A DNA stretch of 64,000 nt, taken from assembly GCA_947179485.1 (NCBI GenBank), contig OX359250.1, positions 21,124,539-21,188,538 of the forward strand, read 5' to 3'. This document shows, one piece after another, positions 63,931-64,000 of this stretch (position 1 is the first letter of the stretch; each line of letters begins with the position of its first letter). A program made the position numbers and the translations under genes. Origin of the DNA: Allacma fusca. Taxonomy: Eukaryota; Arthropoda; Collembola; Symphypleona; Sminthuridae. Below the pieces are notes generated by a model that saw only the letters and a program-made list of their open reading frames with translations, was not told the origin of the DNA and made no database searches.

Positions 63931-63980
63931 GTAGTAGTAGTGGTAGTAGTAGTGGTCGTCGCAGTAGTAGTAGTAGTGTA
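63931..63980. repeat. Imperfect AGT repeat
   Basis: AGT units with GGT and CGT/CGC variants over about 50 bases near the window end. Confidence 0.85.
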
Positions 63981-64000
63981 GTAATAGGGAAAGGAGGAAA

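Larger units (their letters stand above)
56201..64000. other. Noncoding, downstream flank part 5
   Basis: No credible gene. It contains a C-poor block (56210-56760), a candidate enhancer (58430-58760), and CT/CA/AGT arrays (59049-59071, 60606-60650, 62046-62068, 62742-62810, 63931-63980). Short open frames have no recognisable domains. Confidence 0.6.

Noticed and set aside
1..64000. tRNA genes, CRISPR-like arrays, transposon ends
   Set aside because: I looked for T-loop signatures, spaced repeats, and terminal inverted repeats with target duplications. None was convincing by eye; a tRNAscan-SE and RepeatMasker run would settle this.

Overview
This is a eukaryotic, animal window with one recognisable protein-coding gene and large gene-free flanks. 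The gene lies on the + strand at about 13.1-31.2 kb. It encodes a giant zinc-finger homeobox protein of the ZFHX3/ZFHX4 (ATBF1) / Drosophila zfh2 family. My model has six coding exons: 13215-16330, 16762-16937, 22348-28044, 28816-28952, 29725-30487 and 31029-31201. All junctions are GT/AG and in phase. The model gives about 3353 residues with four homeodomains and about 23 C2H2-type zinc fingers, two of them degenerate. This is the architecture of vertebrate ZFHX3/4, whereas the fly gene is described with three homeodomains.

The organism is probably an invertebrate, plausibly an arthropod. The evidence is compact introns (0.4-5.4 kb), CAG/CAA glutamine tracts, A+T-leaning noncoding DNA, and very many GA/CT and CA/GT microsatellites. 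A crustacean would fit, but this is inference and no taxon-specific marker is present.

Layout. 1-13120: noncoding DNA upstream, with microsatellites, a four-run G-quadruplex motif and short inverted repeats. 13121-13214: probable 5' UTR part of the first coding exon, preceded by a good splice acceptor, so at least one upstream noncoding exon is expected but was not found. 13215-31201: the gene. 31202 to about 32520: T/A-rich 3'-UTR-like sequence with one AATAAA. 32521-64000: no credible coding gene. This flank holds dense microsatellites, blocks of strong strand-composition skew, a CpG-rich inverted repeat near 50.15 kb, and a GC-richer, microsatellite-free block at 58.43-58.76 kb with paired homeodomain-type TAAT/ATTA sites that could be an enhancer.

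I saw no tRNA, rRNA, CRISPR array, operon structure, or transposon with recognisable ends or coding domains. Many short open frames are GA/CT repeats read as Arg-Glu or Ser-Leu, or antisense and frame shadows of the exons. The candidates for a second look are features of the zfh2-like gene itself (a homeodomain and a zinc finger each split by an intron, tandem CtBP-type motifs, a short terminal exon, possible intron-retention isoforms), the strand-composition switch inside exon 1, and the candidate enhancer.
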